DNA of 64,000 bases from Congeria kusceri (GCA_027627225.1 CM051030.1:28391927-28455926); one strand, 5' to 3'. Positions 22,373-34,540 are shown, numbered from the stretch's first letter. Numbers and translations: made by a program. Notes: generated from the sequence alone by a model not told the origin.

Positions 22373-25300
22373 TTAGCTCACCCGAGCTATTGTGATAAGT
22401 CTGTGTCTGGCGTCCGTCATCCGTCATCAAGATTTTACTTCCAACTTCTCTGAAACCACTGGGTGGATTTTAACCAACCTTTGCAGGAATGTTCCTGGGA
22501 TGTTCCTTTAACAAATTCCTTCAATTCTTTAGAATATATTGAAAACTGTGGTTGCCATGGCAACCAAAAGCTTAAAAACTGGAAAGCTCAAAAATCTTGT
22601 CAGAAACCACTGGCTGGATTTGAAAATATTTTTCACAGAAATGTTCCTTAGGTGACCCTCTTCCAAATTCCTTCAAATCATTTTAATTCATTAAAAGACA
22701 TGACCACCAGGGGTTGGGGCAGTTTTCCTTATATGGCTATATTGAAAACTTTAAAAATCTTCTTGTCTGAAACCACTGGATGGATTCGAAAATAGTTTTC
22801 ACAGAAATGTTCCATGGGTGACCCTCTACACAATTCCTTCAAATCAGTTTGATTTGTGTAAAAACATGGCCGCCAGGGGGCAGGGCAGTTTTCCATATAT
22901 AACTATATTGAAAACTTAAAAAAAAAAAAATCTTGTCTGAAATCACAGGCTGGATTTCAAAATAATTTCACAGAAATGTTCCTTGTGTGACCCTCATCAA
23001 ATTCCTTCAAATAAATTTCGTGAAAAAGACATGGCCGCAACGGGGCGGGGCACTTTTCCTAATATGGCTGTATTGAAAACTTTGAAAGTCTTCTGGTCTA
23101 AAACCACGGGCTGGATTTCAAAATAATTTCACATAAATGTTCCTTGGGGGAGTTTCTTCCAAATTTCTTTAAATCATTTTATTCGTGAAAAAACGTGGCC
23201 GCCAGGGTGCAGGACAGTTTCCTATGGCTATATTGAAAACTTTGAAACTCTCCTTGTCTGAAACTGCTGGCTGAATTGGTGAATAGTTTTCACAGAAATG
23301 TTCCTTGGGTACCCTCTACCAAATTCCTTCTATTCATTTTGTTTCATTTAAAAACATGGCCAATAAGGGGTGTGGAAGTTTAACTTTAACCATATATGAC
23401 TATATACGCAACTTTGACAATCTTCTTGTCAGAAATCACTAACCTGATTTGAAATAATTTCACAGAAATGTTATTTGTATGAACATGTACCAAATTCCTT
23501 CAAGCAATTTTGATTCGTTAAAAGACATGACCACTAGGGGTTGTGGAAGTTTGACCGTGTATGGCTGTATAGGCAATGTTCACAGAAACCACTTATAGGA
23601 TTCCATATCAAAGAAATGTTCATTGGGTGGCCCTTTACCAAATTCCTTCAAATAATTTTGATTCTTTAAAAATCATGGCCATTAGGGGGTGGGGAAGTTT
23701 GACTGTATATGACCATGTAGGCAACTTTGACAATCTTCTTGTCAGAAACCGCTTTCTGGATTTTTAGCTCACCTGAGCACAAAGTGGTGAGCTTATGTGA
23801 TCGCCCGTTGTCCATCGTCCATGCGTCCGTCCGTGAATGCGTCCGTGTGTCAGTCCGTCGTCAACTTTTCATTCAAACAACATCTCCTCCTAAACCACGT
23901 GGCAGATTTTTACAAAACTTCACAAGAATTATCATTGTATGACCCTCTTTCAAAGTTGTTCAAATCGTTACGGTCCGCTGCATATGTAGGTCACCAGAGC
24001 TAAAAATAGATTTAAAAATTGTAAATTTTAAAAATCTTCTTCTATGAAACCTCAGGGCCCAGAGGTTTCATATTTGGTATGTAACATCCTATAGTGGTCC
24101 TCTACAAAGATTGCTCAAATTATGCCCCTGGGGTCAAAACTGGCCACGCCCTGGGGTCACATGGTTTATATAGAATATATAGCAAAATGCCTTTAAAAAT
24201 CTTCTCGTCTGAAACCCCGAGGCCCAGAGGTTTCATATTTGATATATATCATCCTAAAGTGGTCCTCTACAAAGACTGTTCAAATTATGCTCCTGAGGTC
24301 AAAACTGGCCACGCCCTGGGGTTTACGTGGTTTATATAGAATATATAGCAAAACAACTTTAAAAATCTTCTCCTCTGAAACCGCATAGCCCAGAGGTTTC
24401 ATGTTTGGTATGTAACATCCTTTAGTGGTCCTTTACCAAATTTTTTCAAATTATGCTCCTGTGGTCAAAAAGGACAACGCCCCGGGGTTCACATGGTTTA
24501 TATAGAACATATAGCAAAATGACTTTTAAAATCTTCTCTGAAACCACAAGGCCCAGAGGTTTCATATTTGGTATGTAACATCCAATAGTGGTCCTCTACA
24601 AAGATTGTTCAAATTATACCCCTGGGGTCAAAACTGGCCATGCTCTGGTTGTCACACGGTTTATATAAACTTATAAAGCAAAATGTCCTTAAAAATCTTC
24701 TTTCTGAAACTGCAAGGCCCAGAGGTTTCATATTTGGTATGTAACATCCTAGAGTGGTCCTCTACAAATATTATTCAATTAATGCCCCTGGGGTCAAAAC
24801 TGGCCACACCCCGGGGATGACATGATTAATACAGACTTAAATAGCAAAATGACTTTACAAATTTTCTCCTCAGAAACCGCAAGGCCCAGAGGATTCTTAT
24901 TTGGTATGTAAAATCATATTGTGGTCTTTTACAAAGATTGTTCAAATGATGCCTCTGGGGTCAAGTCTGGCCACACGCCGGGGTCACATGGTTAATATAA
25001 ACAAAATGTCTTTAAAAATCTTCTCCTCTGAAATCGCAAGAAATGGCAAGGCCCACAGCTTTCCTATAGTTGATATGTAACATTGCATGGTCCTCTCCAA
25101 AGTTTGTTGAAATGATGCCCCTGGGGTCAAATCTGGCCACACCCCGAGGGGTCACATGGTTTATGTCGACTAAAATAGCAAAATGACTTTAAAAATCTTA
25201 TCCTCTGAACCTGGCAAGGCCCACAGCTTTCCTATATTGGATATGTAATATTGCATATTGGTCCTCTCCAAAGATTGTTCAAATTATGCCCCTGGGGTCA

Positions 25301-25731
25301 AATCTGGCCACACTTCAAGGGGTCACATGGTTTATGAAGACGTAAATAGCAAAATGACTTTACCTGAAATCCCAAGGCAAAGAGGTTTGTTCAAAATTAT
25401 GCCCCTGGGATAAAAATAAGCTACGCCTCTGGAATGCAAATTCCAATCGGGTTACAAGGTCTCAGGTGAGCGTCGCAGGGACCTCTTGTTTAATATGTTT
25501 ATTGCATGACTCTATGTCATATTCCTTCAAATAATTTTGATTTGTTTAAAAACAAGGTTGCCAGTGTCGGGGCAGTTCGACCATATATGGCTATTGTTGT
25601 TACCGGGCATTATTATCATATGGGTTAATATTTAACTTCAAACATCTGTGTACCCGCTATTAAATTTTTAAAAGCCATTATGATGCCTTAAACTCAGGTA
25701 AGCGACCTATGGCCATCATGGCCCTCTTGTT
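22373..25731 (+). mobile_element. Tandem-core element, class I ends (family G, copy 2), interrupted
   Basis: It begins GTTAGCTCACCCGAGCTATT. It has about nine G units (CTGAAACCACTGGCTGGATT, CACAGAAATGTTCCTTGGGT, ATGGCCGCCAGGGGGC) and ends CTCAGGTAAGCGACC, the hairpin TGGCCATCATGGCC and CTCTTGT (25731). A family A element is inserted at 23762-25490. Confidence 0.7.
23762..25490 (+). mobile_element. Nested tandem-core element, class I ends (family A, copy 2)
   Basis: It starts TTTTAGCTCACCTGAGCAC directly after CTTTCTGGAT, the point where a G unit would continue TTTCAAAATAATTT. About eleven A units follow. It ends CTCAGGTGAGCGTCGCAGGG and ACCTCTTGTT, after which G units resume (CATATTCCTTCAAATAATTT). 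This is a clean nested pair of related elements. Confidence 0.75.
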
Positions 25732-25758
25732 TTGTTTTCAAACGTTCATGCTAATTTG

Positions 25759-26219
25759 TTTTTATGCCCTTGGCATCTTGATGCAGGAGGCATATAGTGA
25801 TTGTCCTGTCCGTCCGTCCGTCCGTCCGTCCGTCTGTGACAAGGTTAAGTAGATTTTACCGTTTCGTCTAGCACCAACACCGCTTACTACAACACTTCAC
25901 TACTTACGCAGTTGTTGCGTATGACCACCATATCCACCCATATCACCGAACCTCACTTTGGCTTTGACCTTGACCTAACTTGCACTTATAATTATTCAAA
26001 GTGCCATTTCTTGGTTAACTAGATTTACCGTTTCGTCTAGCACCAACACCGCTTACTACAACACTTGAATATTTACACAGTTGTTACTTATAACAGTTCC
26101 CAATCCACTCATATCACCCAACCTCACTTTGACCTTAACCTTGACCTAATTTGGACTAAGAAATGGGCTATCCGGCATCAACGGGGGGCATTTGTTTTTA
26201 TCAAACACAGAATCTTGTT
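25759..26219 (+). mobile_element. Short tandem-core element, TTTTTATGCCC class (family L)
   Basis: It begins TTTTTATGCCCTTGGCATC, then a (GTCC)n leader. Two units of about 170-180 bp follow: GATTTTACCGTTTCGTCTAG, CACCAACACCGCTTACTACA and TGACCTTGACCTAA. Near the 3' end GGGGGGCAT inverts the 5' ATGCCC. The hairpin TGTTT-TTATC-AAACA and CAGAATCTTGTT follow. Confidence 0.6.
25808..25833 (+). repeat. (GTCC)n microsatellite
   Basis: Six consecutive GTCC/GTCT units in the family L leader. Confidence 0.85.
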
Positions 26220-26531
26220 ATCAAATCTACTCAAATTGTGTATTGTATAATTTACAATTCATTTAATGCAAATGTCTTAGGATATCTCATTTCTATCATG
26301 TAATATCTATTGTGGAATACGAAAACAATTTTTGTTGTTGACATAGTCCCTTTTATGAGTACTTGTTGCTCCAAGTATTTCAATAAGATGTTGAATACTT
26401 CAGATAACTTGTTAACTCATTCAGATTTAGGCCAGTGAATATGGGAGCAATTGTTAATGTGAACGGTCTTGTTTACTGAGCTAGTACATGTAATAAAGCA
26501 AACATCATGACCATTCAATTTGTACTTGTAG

Positions 26532-26632
26532 ATGTTTACGAAAATCCACCTGTTGCTACATCAAAGAATACATATGACAATGAAGCCTTTGAAAATGTCT
26601 ACGAAAACAACACACCTGTTAAGGTTGAAAAA
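26532..26632 (+). CDS. Receptor locus 1, tail exon with YENP/YDNE/YENN motifs
   Basis: Exon of 101 bases, acceptor CTTGTAG, donor GTAAGTG. It enters in phase 1 and leaves in phase 0. Joined to 18649 it reads DVYENPPVATSKNTYDNEAF then ENVYENNTPVKVEK. Three tyrosines have Asn at +2 (YENP, YDNE, YENN), the consensus for Grb2-type SH2 domains when phosphorylated. The exon is therefore read as an adaptor-docking segment; phosphorylation is inferred. Confidence 0.8.
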
Positions 26633-26846
26633 GTAAGTGTGGTTTATAATTAATTTTAGTATTTGTGTATAAAACATTCTCAAGGCATATTTGGTATCTT
26701 CATTCATTTTGGGGTTTGTGTATATAAGCACAAATTCTGAGCCAACTATTTTGTCTGATCAGCAGATGATATTATTTTTATTCACGGGGTACCTCTAAAA
26801 CTAGATTTCCACAAGACATTTTTCTGATGACACGGTTCTATTCTGT

Positions 26847-27558
26847 TATTAGCTCGACTTTTCAAAGAAAAAAAGTCGAGCTATTGTAGTCGCCCTGTCA
26901 TCTGCTCTTGTGTCAGCACCTGTGTTAGTTTTTTGGTTAAGTTTCTTGTCAGAGTCCATTTCTCAGAAAATATCAAAGGTAAAATTGAAACGTCCAATAC
27001 TTGTTCACTATCAAAAGGGTAGTTAACCCTGTGATTTGTTATTCCAGAGTTATCTGCCCTTGTTTGGACTTACTGCTTAGCATATTTTGAAAAATTTTGG
27101 TAAATATAAAATTTCTCAATAACTATCAAAGACATTAAATTGGAACTCAAGGTACTTGTTTATATTGCTGACACCATTTTGCAGACTAAGAAGGTAAATC
27201 TTTCAAGGGTTTTGCTTGAGTAATCACCCTTGTTTTAACTTACAAATTTCGCTTTAGGTTTAATTCCACCATATCTGTACAAGGTATTGACTTGAAACTC
27301 AAAGTACTTGATCACAGTGATGAACTTATTTTGTAGACAAGAGGAGGTATTTATATCAAGGATTTTGGTGGAGATATTGTCCTTTTTTCAACTTAAAGTT
27401 TTTGCTTAAGGTCAAATTTCTCAATATCTGTAAAAGGTTTTGACTTAAACTTCAAAAAGCTTTATGACAGTGATAAACTTATTCTATAAACAAAAGCTAA
27501 GAGTACTATCAAATTTGAGAAAGTCAAGCATTCAGCACCCGTAGACGATGCTCTTGTT
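26847..27558 (+). mobile_element. Tandem-core element with 12-bp 5' hairpin (family K), in the last intron
   Basis: The 5' end is AGCTCGACTTTT, an 8-base loop, then AAAAGTCGAGCT (26851-26882), a perfect stem. About four diverged units follow (TGACTTGAAACTCAAAGTAC, GGTTTAATTCCACCATAT, TTATTTTGTAGACAAGAGG). The 3' end is ATGCTCTTGTT (27548-27558), only 39 bases before the exon at 27598. Confidence 0.6.
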
Positions 27559-27597
27559 ACTATATACAAACATGCTTAGTATATAATACCTTTGCAG

Positions 27598-27786
27598 GAT
27601 GTTAGACCAGATGGGCTGATATATGCTGACCTAGACTTTCCCAACCAACCAACAGGCCAGAAACGATTGGTTATTCATGGACTGGATGACAGGACAGAAT
27701 ATGCAGAAGTGGACATGACACGGAAAGCTGATCCTCTGCCTGACAGTGATTCAGAAGAGAAAAACAAGACAAACAAACAGTCATAA
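27598..27786 (+). CDS. Receptor locus 1, terminal exon with ITIM + ITSM pair
   Basis: Acceptor CCTTTGCAG at 27597, phase 0, stop TAA at 27784-27786. It encodes 62 residues: DVRPDGLIYADLDF...VIHGLDDRTEYAEVDM...KADPLPDSDSEEK. LIYADL fits the ITIM consensus (S/I/V/L)xYxx(I/V/L) and TEYAEV fits the ITSM consensus TxYxx(V/I). The two tyrosines are 26 residues apart. Such pairs recruit SH2 phosphatases or SAP-type adaptors in vertebrate receptors such as PD-1, Siglecs and SLAM. The acidic C-terminus is unassigned. The product is inferred to be an immune or adhesion receptor of the Ig superfamily; the exon itself is secure. Confidence 0.85.
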   Translation, partial: DVRPDGLIYADLDFPNQPTGQKRLVIHGLDDRTEYAEVDMTRKADPLPDSDSEEKNKTNKQS

Positions 27787-27965
27787 ATAGAACTGAAAAC
27801 AATACACATTAAAACAAAATGTTTATTTTTAATGTATTTATGTAATCCTAACATAGCCATGTCTGTATTTACTGTATTAGTTAGCTAAAAGAGTATCTAT
27901 TGACATTAACATGTCATCCCAAGGGTTGTCCAAAAACCACTAGTATAACTGACTGCTTAATACAA

Positions 27966-27971
27966 AATAAA
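27966..27971 (+). terminator. Polyadenylation signal AATAAA, locus 1
   Basis: AATAAA lies 180 bases after the stop codon, at a usual distance for a short 3' UTR. Confidence 0.5.
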
Positions 27972-28114
27972 AAAGTTCTTATTATTTTTGACAGTTTAAT
28001 GTTTATGTAATCTAAATTCCTTGTAGCAATTGTACAATGACTGTAAGTATGTACATGTAAGGAGTTACTGCCCATTGTTTAATTGCCTTGTGCAAAGAAT
28101 GATATAAATATTTG

Positions 28115-28594
28115 AGATTGACTATTTGGAGGATAAGTGAGCTTTCCTACCTGCCCTTGTGTCGGCATCCAAATCTGAACTTGTTTAAAGTTTTGTTTTA
28201 TAAGTCCAAAAACTTTTAAACTACATAGGATATTCACTTGGCACATGGAATGTACAGTTGTCATTATCAGGTGCAACAGTCCTGCTCATAACTTTAGAAT
28301 TTTGGCAAATTTATGCCCTCTTTTAACAAATACTTTGACATTAATGTTTAGTTTCAAACAACTTAAGGTGTGCGTTGTATGTTAAGGTATTAACATGAAA
28401 CTTTGAATTTAATATTGTGATCAACTTCAGTCAGTGGAAAAATGTCCATGACTATGTTTTGTATTTTGACAGATTTATGTATTATTAACTTCAAATTTAA
28501 AGTGTAAATACAAAAAGCATGAAACAGTTAAAACTTTGCAATGTAATATTTTCTTCAAATTACATTCACCAGCGGCCATAAATCTGTGTTATAT
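28115..28594 (+). repeat. Degenerate family B fragment
   Basis: GACTATTTGGAGGATAAGTG, AGCTTTCCTACCTGCCC and later units (ATAACTTTAGAATTTTGGCA) match family B with heavy divergence. Both termini are lost. Confidence 0.5.
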
Positions 28595-29627
28595 TTTTAG
28601 CTCAGCTGAGCACAACGTGCTTATGGTGAGCTTTTAGGATCGCCTTTTGTCCGTTGTGCATCGTCCATCATGCGTCTTGTGTCAACATTTTTATTCAAAG
28701 AACATCTCCTAAAGCGCTAGACAGATTTTCACCAAACTTCATAGGAATGATCCTTGGGTGACCCTCTTTCAAATCGTTCTGGTCCGCTGCATATGTAGGT
28801 CACAAGTGCTAAATATAGATTTAAAAACTGAAAATTTTAAAAATCTTCTTCTCTGAAACCACAAGGCTTGGTGCTTTCATATTTGATATGTGACATCCTC
28901 TAGTGGTCCTCTACAAAGATTGTTCAAACTATGCCCCTGTGCTCAAAACTGGCCACGCCCCGGGGGTTACATGGTTTTTATAGAGATTTGTATAGCAAAA
29001 TGATTTTAAAATTATTTTTCTCTGAAACCGCAAGGCCTAGAGGTTTCACATTTGGTATGTAACATTGTATAGTGGTCCTCTACAACGATTGTTCAAATGA
29101 TGCCCCTGGGGTCAAAACTGGCCACACCCCGGGGGTCACAAGGTTTATATAGACTTGAATAGCAAAATGACTTTAAAAATCTTTTTCTGTGAAACTGCAA
29201 GGCCTAGAGGTTTCATATTTTGTATTTAACATTTTATAGTGGTTCTCTACACATATTGTTCAAATGATGCCCCTGGAGTAAATAGGATCCACACTCCGGG
29301 GTCACATGGTTTCTATAGACTTATATGGAAAGTGGGCTTTGAAAATCTCCTCCTCTGAAACCGCAAAGCCCAGAGGTTTCATATTTGGCATGAAAATTGT
29401 ATAGTGGTCCTCTACAAATATTGTTCAAATTATGCCCCTAGTGTAGAAAGTGGCCATGTCCTGTTGGGTGATATGGTTTATATAGACAATAAAAATCTCC
29501 TGAAACTGCAAGGCCCATATCTTTATACTCAGGTAAGTGGTTTAGTGCCATTTGGCCCTCTTGTTAAAAGTCATTATGATGCCTTTAACTCAGCTGAGCG
29601 ACCTGGGGCCATCGTAGCACTCTTGTT
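28595..29627 (+). mobile_element. Tandem-core element, class I ends (family A, copy 3)
   Basis: It starts TTTTAGCTCAGCTGAGCACA. Compensating change is visible: the 3' copy is CTCAGCTGAGC, so both ends carry AGCTGA where other copies have ACCTGA/CAGGT. About five units follow. It ends GGGCCATCGTAGCAC and TCTTGTT. At 29535-29575 it shows the uninterrupted junction GTGCCATTTGGCCCTCTTG, the counterpart of the family B insertion in copy 1. Confidence 0.75.
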
Positions 29628-29702
29628 TACTGATAAACACAGAACAAAAACCTTCCAAATGACTTTATATACATATATTTATATATATATGTTTATTTTA
29701 CT

Positions 29703-30407
29703 TTTTAGCTCACTTGAGCATGAAGTGCTCAAGGCTTAACTTTTTGTGGTCAGTGGTTGTCCGTCGTCCGTTGTTTACAATTAAAAAAACTATTCTGAAA
29801 CCACTGGATGAAAATGATGAAAATTAACCAAATTTGGTCTGAATGTTCCTTTGGTGGTCCTCTACCAGAATACTTAGATTATGACAATTCGTTAAAATAC
29901 ACGTTCCATAGTGGCCTTTTTAGCTCACTTGAGCACAGAGTGCTCATGGTGAGCTTTTGTGATCGCCCGTTGTCCGTCATGCGTGCGTGCGTGCGTCGTC
30001 AACTTTTCATTCAAACAACATCTCCTCCTAACCGCTTGGCAGATTTTCACCAAACTTCATAGCTTATGTGATCGCCCGTTGTCCATCGTCCATGCGGGCG
30101 TCCGTGAATGCGTCCGTGTGTCAGTGCATATGTAGGTCACCAGAGCTAAAAATATATTTAAAAATTGTAAACTTTAAAAATCTTCTATGAAACCTCAGGG
30201 TCCAGAGGTTTCATATTTGGTATGTAACATCTATAGGTGTCCTCTACAAAGATTGTTCAAATGGTGGGCCTGGGGTCAAAACTGGCCACGCCCGGGGTCA
30301 CATGGTTTATATAAACTTAAATAGCAAAATGTCTTTAAAAATCTTCTTCTCTGAAACCGCAAGGCCAAGAGGTTTCATATTTGGTATGAAACAACCTATA
30401 GTGGTCC
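29703..30407 (+). mobile_element. Family G 5' end with nested, truncated family A copy 4
   Basis: TTTTAGCTCACTTGAGCATG opens a G leader and part of a unit. At 29918 a family A 5' end (TTTTTAGCTCACTTGAGCAC) is inserted. Its leader restarts at 30061 (AGCTTATGTGATCGCCCG), indicating an internal duplication. The units stop at about 30407 with no 3' terminus. Confidence 0.6.
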
Positions 30408-31314
30408 AGTTTCTAAACTCAGTAAAAATGATCAAAGACACTTCAGTTTTGATGAAAAGGCATGTAAAAATGCTAATTATACCACAGGTATTTACAGAAT
30501 TTAAAGAATATACATAAACAACATGCAATGCTCAGTTGTATGTGAAAAAGAACAAAAATCATGTCCATTCAATGTTTGATGTCTTATTCTAACTTCACAT
30601 AATGCAGTGTTATATACATATTTATGTCGAATAGCATTCTCGGATTTGTTTTAATTCATGCTCACAAGACTTTAATAAGCAAAAATACAGAGTCGTACGC
30701 ATCGCTAACGTCCATTTCTTGATATTGATACCACAACGGAAGCTGCATTGCGACATTTTCTACACATAACGCTTGCGCTATGGTCGAAATTATTCCACCG
30801 GGTGACACAAGTATACAGTTTTGTGGTAAAATCAATTTTACTGATGCAATTATATATGCAGGTGTATATGTCACTAATTAATATTCACAATGTTTAAATT
30901 ACAAACGAATAACTGTACTATAAACATTGGTGTAATAAAACATTATTTTCACAAGGGCTTCAGCATGCAGTTTACAAGCATAGCACTCCAGTGACCGATC
31001 GATTTCTCGCTACTTTAAAGGTCAAAATTTTACCTTTTTAACCACGTGATTACAACCATACAAAGATGACAAAATGCACGAGGAGCTCATAGTCAGTACA
31101 GTGACCCACGTCGTTACAACTGTAGAAATGAAAAGTTGATGAGTAGAAAACCATTTGTATTGAAATTTTGTTGAATTTCTTCAGATTATAAAAAAAGGGT
31201 TTCATGTTTTATTTAATTATTTTATTTATATGCTGGTATTATTATTTCGGGACAGACAGTTTACGACGGGGTTATATTAGCCATTGTGTCTCAATATTGT
31301 TTTTTGAGCATGTG
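30408..31314. other. Spacer with no supported gene
   Basis: A minus-strand frame at 30662-30874 (70 codons) has fair composition (VKLILPQNCILVSPGG) but no recognisable family or splice context. Nothing else is seen. Confidence 0.3.
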
Positions 31315-32703
31315 TTTGTAGCTCACCTGAGCACAACGTGCTCATGGTGAGCATTTGTGATCACCTTTTGTCTGTCGTTCGTCGTGCGTCAACATTTCAT
31401 TCAAACTACATCTCATTCTAAACTGCTGGGCAGATTTTCACCAAGCTTCACAGGAATGATCCTTGGGTGACCCTCTTTCAAAATTTTTCAAATTGTTTTT
31501 CTGTCCGCTGCATATGTAGGTCAGCAGAGCTAAAAAAAATTTAAAAAGTTAAAAATTTAAAAGTCTTGTTCTCTGAAACTGTATGACTGAGAGCTTTCAT
31601 ATTTTGGTATTTGGCATCCTCTAGTGGTCCTCTACAAAAACATTTCAAATTATGCCCATGGGATCAGAACTGGCCACGCTCTGGGGGTCACATGATTTAT
31701 AAAGAATATATAGCAAAACTACTTCAAAAATATTCTCCTCTGAAACTGCAAAGCCCAGAGTGTTCATATTTGGTTTGCATCATCCTTAAGTTGTCCTTTT
31801 CAAAGATTGTTCAAATTATGCCCCTGAGGTCAAAACAGGCCACGCCCCGGGGGTCACAATGTTTATATAGAATATATAGCAAAATTACTTACAAAATCTT
31901 CACCTCTGAAACCACAATGCCCAGTGGTTTCATATTTGGTATGTGGCATCCTGTAGTGGTCCTCTACAAAGATTGTTCAAATTATGCCCCTGGGGTCAAA
32001 ACTGGCCACGCCCGGGGTCACATGGTTTATGTAAACTTAAATAGCAAAATGTCTTTTAAAATCTTCTCTGAAATCGCAAGGCCCAGAGGTTTTATATTTG
32101 GTATTTAACATCCTATAGTGGTCCTCTACAAAGATAGTTCAAATTATGCCCCATGGGTCAAAACAGACCACACCCCAGGGGACACATGGTTAATATAGAC
32201 TTAAATAGCATAATGACTTTAAAATTATTCTCCTCTGAAACCGCAAGGCCTAGGGGTTTCATATTTGGTAAACATTGTAAAGTGGTCCTCTATAAATATT
32301 GTTCAAAGTATGCCCCTGAAAACTGGTCAAACCCGGGGGCGTCACATGGTTTATATAGACTTAAATAGCAAAATGACTTTAAAAATCTTCTTTGAATCGG
32401 CCAGGTCCGCAGCCTTCCTTTATTTAGTACGTAACATTGCATAGTTGTCATCTTCAAAGATTGTTCAAATTATTCCCCTTGGGTCAAACCTGGCCAAACC
32501 CGTGGGGTCACATGGTTTATGTAGACTTAAATAGCAAAATAACTTTTAAAATCTTTACCTAAAACAGCAAGGCCCAGAGGTTTGTTCAAGGTTGTTCAAC
32601 TTATGCCCCTGGGATAAATATAAGCCACGCATTGGGGATGCAAATTCCAATTGGGTTACAAGGTCTCAGGTGAGCGTCCTAGGGCCCTCAGGGCCCTCTT
32701 GTT
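31315..32703 (+). mobile_element. Tandem-core element, class I ends (family A, copy 5)
   Basis: It starts TAGCTCACCTGAGCACAACG with the hairpin GAGCAC-AAC-GTGCTC. It has about eight A units and ends CTCAGGTGAGCGTCC, the hairpin AGGGCCCTCAGGGCCCT and CTTGTT. The 165-codon frame at 31611-32108 is a repeat shadow. G units follow directly, suggesting it too sits inside a family G element. Confidence 0.7.
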
Positions 32704-33140
32704 TCCTACTACGGCTTTTTGAAAACCTTATAAACCTTGTCAGAAACCGCTTGTTGGATTTGGAAATAATTTCACAGAAATGTTCCTTTGGTGGTCCTCT
32801 ACCAAAATATTTCAAATTTTTGGGAATCATTAAAAGACATGGCCCCCAGGAAGCGGGGCCTTTTTCCTGATATTGTTTTATTGAAAACTTAAAAATAAGA
32901 AACGTTAGAAACCACTATTGGGTTTCTAGATAATTTCATAGAAATGTTCCTCGGGTGGTCCTCTACCAAAACACTTCAAACTATTTTAATTCGTTAATAA
33001 ACATGGCCCCCTGAAAAGGGGCCTTTTTCCCATATGGCTATAATGAAATGTTGTCAGAAAGCACTGGTTGGATTAGGACAAATGACTTTACAGAAATGAT
33101 CTTTATGTGATCCTCTTACAAATTCCAACAATTTATTAAC
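32704..33140 (+). repeat. Family G units
   Basis: About three units with GTCAGAAACCGCTTGTTGG, TTCACAGAAATGTTCC and GGTGGTCCTCTACCAAAA. They are probably the continuation of an element split by family A copy 5, ending at a later G-type terminus near 34040. Confidence 0.6.
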
Positions 33141-33770
33141 CTAATCTTTTGAAGAAAAATTTCAGTTATTAGATTGGTTTATGTCGTTGGGCGGGCGGGG
33201 GTGGGGCAGGCGGACGTAGCAATTTTTGTTTCCGCTGTCTAACTCGAGAACGGATTGAATTATTTTAATGAAACTTTATATATAGATACTTTATATCGAA
33301 ACCTTGCTAGGGATTGCATATGGGGTGGGTTGGGTCAAGGTCACTGTTACTAAAAATAGAACAATTGTTTCCGCTCGATAACTAAGAACGCACTGTGATA
33401 TTTTAATGAAACTTCATACATAGATACGTTATATCGAGACCTTGCTTGGGATTGCATATGGGGTGGGTGGGGTCAAGGTCACTGTTACTAAAAATAGAAA
33501 AATGGTTTCCGCTTAATAACTTGAGAACGCATTTAATTAAACTTAATACATAGATACCCTATATCGAGACTTCGCTTGGGATTGCATATGGGGTTGGTGG
33601 GATCAAGGTCAAAGTCACGGTTACTAAAAATAGAAATACGATTTCCGCTCAATAACTTTAGAACGCATTGAGATATTTTATTGAAACTTTATACATAGAT
33701 ACCTTATATCAAGACCTCTTTTGGGATTGCATACGGGGTGGGTGGAGTCAAGGTCACCATTACTTCAATT
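33141..33770 (+). mobile_element. Family F element (copy 3) with hairpin leader
   Basis: The leader pairs CCTAATCTTTTGAAGAA with TTATTAGATTGG, followed by GGGCGGGCGGGGGTGGG. Four F units follow (AATGAAACTTCATACATAG, GGGATTGCATATGGGGTGGG). It ends in units without a clear 3' terminus. Confidence 0.6.
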
Positions 33771-33849
33771 TTTGGGCGTGCTGACTTTAATGCATTTCAT
33801 TCAAAAAAAAAAGGTTTTTATCAAATTTCCTAGTTTCTTGTTATTATTT

Positions 33850-34041
33850 CTTTCAAAACCATGGCAGCCGATTTGGGGCGGGGGCGGTTTTTTTCTGGCA
33901 GTTGTTTTCCTTATATGGCTTTATTGAAATATTTGAAAATATTCTATAACCATTAGCTTGAATTTTAAATAATTCCAAAGAAATTTGCGTTTATTATTCA
34001 TTAAATCTGGTGAGCGACCCATTGCAAATTTGGCCCTCTTG
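33850..34041 (+). repeat. Family G 3' end
   Basis: A G-unit remnant (ACCATGGCAGCCGATTTGGG) and the class I end TCTGGTGAGCGACCC...TTTGGCCCTCTTGT (to 34041). Confidence 0.6.
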
Positions 34042-34540
34042 TAATCAGTGTGCTGTATCTCTACATTAATTTGTTAGCTACCTTTAGTTATCAACAGGTC
34101 TATGTCTCTTGGCATTTGTATTTGTATTAAAAATTGCATCTTTCTCACACGCACTTTACAAAAATGCATCAACTGGCAGTTCTTCAAACTGCTGAGCGTG
34201 CTGTCCTCTTACAGCCTTTGTTTGGTATAATGTTAGATTGGGGGCATCCTTTCATACGTTTTCATGAAACTTAATTATGCTTTTTTCATTTGTGATAGTT
34301 TGAGAATGCATGTTGTTGGTTTGGGGATAACTGTCAGATATTACTAGTGAAATGTTAGACAAATTTTACTAAAATAATCAGAAGGCATCTTTAAGAAATG
34401 TGTAATACAAAATTTGTGTTTAGTTCTCGGCAATTAAAATAAAAACAATATGCATGTAATGTTGATTATAGAGCAGTATAGGGCTGTAGCCTCAGAATAA
34501 AGAACAAAAACAAATATAGTTGGATAAAATGACTGTGAAT
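34042..34540. other. Spacer with decayed class II 3' end
   Basis: 34187-34224 (CTGCTGAGCGTGCTGTCC, TCTTACAGCCTTTGTTTG) is a decayed class II terminus. The rest is unassigned. Confidence 0.4.

Noticed and set aside
31611..32368. 165- and 71-codon + strand frames
   Set aside because: They cross family A tandem units; similar frames recur in other copies and drift with the repeat.
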